From RUG13615 sp040307715 (GTDB lineage Bacteria; Bacillota; Clostridia; Peptostreptococcales; Anaerovoracaceae): a stretch of 23,649 nucleotides of DNA. Position 1 is the first letter of the stretch. Each line of letters begins with the position of its first letter. Positions 20,998 through 23,649 of the stretch are shown piece by piece. The translations under genes and the position numbers were made by a program. The notes under the pieces were generated by a model, which searched no databases, was not told the DNA's origin, and worked only from the letters and a program-made list of their open reading frames with translations. Location of the stretch: NCBI GenBank assembly GCA_040307715.1, contig JAWRJC010000068.1:1-23649 (forward strand). Reading direction: 5' to 3'.

Positions 20998-21838
20998 ACT
21001 CGGTTTCCGCAGCCGCCTCCTTTGCCGCAGCCGTCTCCTTTGCCGCGGCGGCTTCTTCTGCGGCGATCTCGGATGGATCGCGCGGCACAGGCGTACCCAT
21101 GCGTTCACACAGTTTGGTCAGGCCGTCAAAGACGATCTTTTGGACCTTGCCGGTCAGCGCTTTTTCCTCCTGCCGGGAGATGCCGGCTGTCTCGATCGCC
21201 GGATGGATGATCACGCCGACCGGACACTTGCCGCGGAAGACTTCCGTGGTTTCAAAGCATTCATAGGAACCGTTGATGCTGATCGGGATGATCGGCACAC
21301 CGGGCTTGGTCGCCAGCTTGATCGAGCCGGCTTTGAACTCCGCCATCTGCGAACATTTGGCACGGGTGCCTTCCGGGAAGATCAGCAGGGAGAAGCCTTC
21401 TTTGATGAGACCAACGCCTTCGGAGATCGCACGCAGCGCGGCGCGCGGGTCCTCGCGTTTGATCAGGACGCTGCGGATGCGGCGCATCCAGGTACCATAG
21501 ATCGGGACCTGTTTCAGGTTTTCGCGGGCGACGAACGCGAACTGCACGGTGTCGAGCACAGCGCAGAGCACCGGGATATCCGCAAAACTCTGGTGATTGC
21601 AGATGTAGACGACCGGACCTTCAGCAGGCAGATTCTCTTTGCCTTCCACCGAGATGTCGATGTCAAAGCTCTTCATCAGGTGGTTGCCCCATTTTATAGT
21701 GGCGCCGAGGATCGCCTCGCGTTCGGCTTCCCTGTCACCGGACTCACGGGCGCTGTCGATCTGCCCTTTGAGCGTGTGCAGCCCCGGCAGGGAGCCGAGG
21801 ATCTTGACGAGGGCAGGGAGATTTTTGACGACGTTCAT
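20990..21838 (-). CDS. plsC: 1-acyl-sn-glycerol-3-phosphate acyltransferase (PlsC family)
   Basis: Membrane-associated acyltransferase expected to convert lysophosphatidic acid to phosphatidic acid in phospholipid synthesis. Catalytic motif NHQSFAD (H82, D87), substrate motif FPEGTR (154-159) and VPIIPISINGS (181-191) are all present. 282 residues, slightly long because of an N-terminal helical region and a low-complexity tail (about 255-282: IAAEEAAAAKETAAAKEAAA) partly encoded by an 18-bp tandem repeat. The Shine-Dalgarno AGGAAGGA lies about eight bases before the ATG. It is transcribed away from the YbjQ-family gene; the region between them holds a strong plus-strand promoter, and a minus-strand promoter for plsC is only weakly visible. 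Acyl acceptor specificity cannot be read from sequence. Confidence 0.88.
   Translation of the reverse strand: MNVVKNLPALVKILGSLPGLHTLKGQIDSARESGDREAEREAILGATIKWGNHLMKSFDIDISVEGKENLPAEGPVVYICNHQSFADIPVLCAVLDTVQFAFVARENLKQVPIYGTWMRRIRSVLIKREDPRAALRAISEGVGLIKEGFSLLIFPEGTRAKCSQMAEFKAGSIKLATKPGVPIIPISINGSYECFETTEVFRGKCPVGVIIHPAIETAGISRQEEKALTGKVQKIVFDGLTKLCERMGTPVPRDPSEIAAEEAAAAKETAAAKEAAAETESA
21009..21044 (-). repeat. 18-bp tandem repeat in the plsC tail
   Basis: Two adjacent 18-bp units (21009-21026, 21027-21044; GCAGCCGYCTCCTTTGCC on the plus strand) differ at one base and encode two copies of a six-residue Lys-Glu-(Ala/Thr)-Ala-Ala-Ala-type segment. In frame. Confidence 0.8.
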
Positions 21839-21916
21839 AAAAATGATCCTTCCTGTTTCGCGGAAGCAAAGGCGATTCCGGCGAAAAAATGTATACTACT
21901 TGTATAATATACCATT

Positions 21917-21945
21917 TTGTCACTTGGTTTGCCACATGGTATAAT
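21917..21945 (+). promoter_or_regulatory. sigma-A type promoter of the YbjQ-family gene
   Basis: TTGTCA (21917-21922), exactly 17 bp, TATAAT (21940-21945), with TG one base before the -10. The predicted leader is about 105 bases. This is one of the best promoter matches in the window. Confidence 0.83.
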
Positions 21946-22058
21946 GCAGCGGAAGGCGCGGAGACCGCGATGCAGAAGATGTAGCCGGCTGCGCCTCTGC
22001 GATGATACAGTCCCCGGCCGCCGCCAGGGCGGTCTTACGAAATAAGGAGGAAAAGAAT

Positions 22059-22382
22059 ATGTTCATGCTCACTATCAACTACGTGCCCGGCGCCAACATC
22101 CAGGCACTCGGCCTCTGCAAAGGCAATGTCGTCCAGTCCAAGCACCTCGGCAAGGACTTCATGGCGGGAATGAAAAACCTCGTCGGCGGCGAGATCGAAA
22201 GCTATACGGAGATGCTCGTCGAGGCCAGAGAGATCGCGACCAAGCGCATGCTGGACAACGCTGCGGCGATGGGTGCGGACGGCGTCATCGATGTCAAGTA
22301 TTCTTCGGCAGCGATCATGCAGGGGGCGGCGGAGATCGTCGCTTACGGAACCGCAGTCAAGATCGTCCCGGTGCAGAAATAG
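22059..22382 (+). CDS. YbjQ/UPF0145 family protein
   Basis: 107-residue cytoplasmic protein of the YbjQ (UPF0145) family, often annotated as a putative heavy-metal-binding domain protein; its biochemical role is unknown. Family hallmarks: VGGEIESYTEMLVEAREIAT, RMLDNAAAMGADGVIDVKYSS and IMQGAAEIVAYGTAVKIV. The frame is open to 22002, but the ideal AAGGAGG eight bases before the ATG at 22059 and the family N-terminus (MFMLTINYVPG) decide the start. It has its own near-consensus promoter. The next gene begins 60 bp downstream without a visible terminator, so both may share the transcript. Confidence 0.9.
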   Translation: MFMLTINYVPGANIQALGLCKGNVVQSKHLGKDFMAGMKNLVGGEIESYTEMLVEAREIATKRMLDNAAAMGADGVIDVKYSSAAIMQGAAEIVAYGTAVKIVPVQK

Positions 22383-22441
22383 GCGAAAGCTGGCAGGGAA
22401 CCGAGCGCTGAAGGCAGCTGCCCCGGACACGAAAGAAAAAA

Positions 22442-23299
22442 ATGCAGAGAGAACACACCTATAAAAAATATCTGCCGGCGATCATTACGGCGGCGGTGCT
22501 CTATACGCTGTTTGTCATACTGTCGTTCCAGACAGCGGGCGGCATGTATGACGCATTCGACAGGCAGCTTGAGCAGATCGTCTACAGCTGGCGCACACCG
22601 GCGCTGAATACATTTGTCGAACTCATCACGACCTGCGGCAACACTGCGTCGATCATCTGCCTGATCCTGCTGCTGCTGGCGCTGCCGAAGACCCGGTACC
22701 GGTACGGACTGCCGGTCTTTACAGCTGCCATTCTGACGACACTGATCAAGGTCGTCGTCAAGGAGACCGTCGAACGGCCCCGGCCGGATGAGATCTACCG
22801 CCTCATCGAGGAGACCGGCTGGTCTTTCCCGAGCGGACATACGATCACTTCGATCGCGGTGTACGGACTGCTCGCGTGGCTGATCTGGTATTACCATAAA
22901 AGAGATACGATGCATGCGCTCCCCAATGGAGCGGCCGGTGCCGAAGCGGCAGCGATGCGGACACTGTGGAGAAAACCCGTGGTGGCGCTTTTGTGCGCAT
23001 TCCTCGCTGTTGCGATCGGGCTGTCCCGGATCTATGTGGGCGTGCATCACCCGACCGATGTGCTGGGCGGCTGGCTCGCCGGGGTTGCGACCGGCCTTCT
23101 GATCGGCATGACGGTCGTGCAGATGGTGAACAGCGGAAGGGCTGCTGATCTCGAACTTGCGGCAGCGCGCAGAATGCATGCGAAGCCGGGCGAAGCGGAA
23201 CCTGCAGCAGAAAGCGAAGCAGCGCGCAACGCAGGAAGCGCAGCGGAACCCGCAGCAGAACCCGCAGCAGAACAGAACGAAACGGAAACGATAGAATGA
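22442..23299 (+). CDS. PAP2-family membrane phosphatase
   Basis: Integral membrane phosphatase of the phosphatidic acid / undecaprenyl pyrophosphate phosphatase superfamily. The three active-site motifs are intact: KETVERPRP (K107-P115), PSGHT (130-134) and SRIYVGVHHPTD (S195-D206). About five or six hydrophobic segments surround them. After the core (about residue 225) comes a hydrophilic Ala/Glu/Pro-rich tail with repeated AAEP units, encoded by 12-bp repeats near 23240-23270, giving 285 residues in total. The substrate could be phosphatidic acid, phosphatidylglycerol phosphate or undecaprenyl pyrophosphate; proximity to plsC hints at lipids but they are on opposite strands. The ribosome-binding site is weak (GAAAGAAAAAA). 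The stop overlaps the next start by 4 bp. Confidence 0.9.
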   Translation: MQREHTYKKYLPAIITAAVLYTLFVILSFQTAGGMYDAFDRQLEQIVYSWRTPALNTFVELITTCGNTASIICLILLLLALPKTRYRYGLPVFTAAILTTLIKVVVKETVERPRPDEIYRLIEETGWSFPSGHTITSIAVYGLLAWLIWYYHKRDTMHALPNGAAGAEAAAMRTLWRKPVVALLCAFLAVAIGLSRIYVGVHHPTDVLGGWLAGVATGLLIGMTVVQMVNSGRAADLELAAARRMHAKPGEAEPAAESEAARNAGSAAEPAAEPAAEQNETETIE

Positions 23300-23649
23300 A
23301 AAAACCCCTTTATCCGGCTGTCATCTTCGATATGGACGGGACGATCCTGGACACGCTGGAAGATCTGGCCGACAGCGTCAATCATGTGCTGACAGAGCGC
23401 GGCTATCCGCCGCGTTCTTTGGATGAGGTGCGCATGCTGATCGGCTACGGCGTCCGCAATCTCATGGCAGGTGCGCTGCCGGAAGAAGTCCTTGCGTCCC
23501 TGCCGGATGAAGCGGGACGCGAATCGCTGATCGACGAAGTCTGCGCGGACATGCGGGAGTGGTACAAGGCGCACGCGGATATCAAAACAAAAGCCTACGA
23601 AGGGATACCGGAACTGTTGCTGGCGCTTAGGGAAGCGGGCGTCCGGACG
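23296..23649 (+). CDS. HAD-family phosphatase, phosphoglycolate phosphatase-like, 3' end missing
   Basis: The first 118 codons are in the window: MKKPLYPAVIFDMDGTILDT and onwards. DMDGT is the HAD motif I with the nucleophilic Asp; the following helical cap (DLADSVNHVLTERGYPPRSL, then VRMLIGYGVRNLM) matches the Gph/PgmB-like subfamily. The conserved YEGIPELLLALREAGV precedes motif II, which lies beyond the window. The ATG overlaps the PAP2 stop (ATGA), so the two are translationally coupled. The exact substrate cannot be told from this fragment. Confidence 0.88.
   Translation, partial: MKKPLYPAVIFDMDGTILDTLEDLADSVNHVLTERGYPPRSLDEVRMLIGYGVRNLMAGALPEEVLASLPDEAGRESLIDEVCADMREWYKAHADIKTKAYEGIPELLLALREAGVRT

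Noticed and set aside
20628..21266. A 212-codon plus-strand frame over the plsC 3' end and the upstream gap
   Set aside because: Most of it is antisense to plsC; the translation is Ser/Ala-rich shadow sequence and there is no promoter or ribosome-binding site.
22002..22058. Longer start for the YbjQ-family gene
   Set aside because: The AAGGAGG lies inside this extension and is ideally spaced for the ATG at 22059, which also matches the family N-terminus.

Overview
The window spans the replication-origin region of a Firmicute chromosome, most likely a clostridial anaerobe. The evidence is the gene order rsmG-mnmG-mnmE-jag-yidC-yidD-rnpA-rpmH // dnaA-dnaN-recF-gyrB-gyrA, DnaA boxes on both sides of dnaA, a short YidC without a lipoprotein signal, and Firmicute-type promoters and terminators. 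I cannot place it below class from the sequence alone.

Left arm (1-7196, all on the minus strand, reading away from the origin). A strong promoter at 7168-7196 drives rpmH-rnpA-yidD-yidC-jag, which are tightly packed and end at an intrinsic terminator just after jag (4502-4528). A 409-bp gap follows. It holds four copies of an AAGTACGTAAA-like box in two evenly spaced pairs, a 20-bp palindrome and 27-bp tandem repeats. It leads into mnmE-mnmG-rsmG; rsmG is cut by the window edge. These genes make the ribosomal L34 / RNase P protein / membrane insertase cluster and the tRNA wobble-uridine and 16S rRNA modification enzymes.

Origin (about 7200-9055). DnaA boxes lie upstream of dnaA (7317-7417) and between dnaA and dnaN (8870-8952). 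The second cluster is followed by CTA-type triplets resembling a DnaA-trio and an AT-rich tract, the likely unwinding element.

Right arm (7461-18471, plus strand). dnaA, dnaN and recF are followed by gyrB-gyrA behind a separate promoter with a long structured leader, then trpS and a LysO-type lysine exporter gene. The S4-domain gene and remB that often sit on either side of recF in Firmicutes are absent. gyrB and gyrA have a much stronger codon bias than dnaA/dnaN; across both genes there is no TTA, CTA or TCA codon.

Distal right arm (18472-23649). A TPP riboswitch precedes thiT (thiamine ECF transporter S component); its terminator overlaps the thiT ribosome-binding site. Two minus-strand genes follow, head-on to replication: an uncharacterised PD-(D/E)XK-like protein and a PlsC-type acyltransferase. 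Then on the plus strand come a YbjQ/UPF0145 protein with its own strong promoter, a PAP2 phosphatase and the start of a HAD phosphatase overlapping it by 4 bp. Several genes here carry short tandem duplications at their 3' ends: 29-bp units containing the stop codon in thiT and plsC, an 18-bp unit in plsC and a 12-bp unit in the PAP2 gene.

No rRNA, tRNA, CRISPR array, insertion sequence or phage gene was seen. Most of the window is conserved core genome. The least explained parts are the jag-mnmE gap, the gyrB leader, the PD-(D/E)XK-like orphan and the 3'-end duplications.
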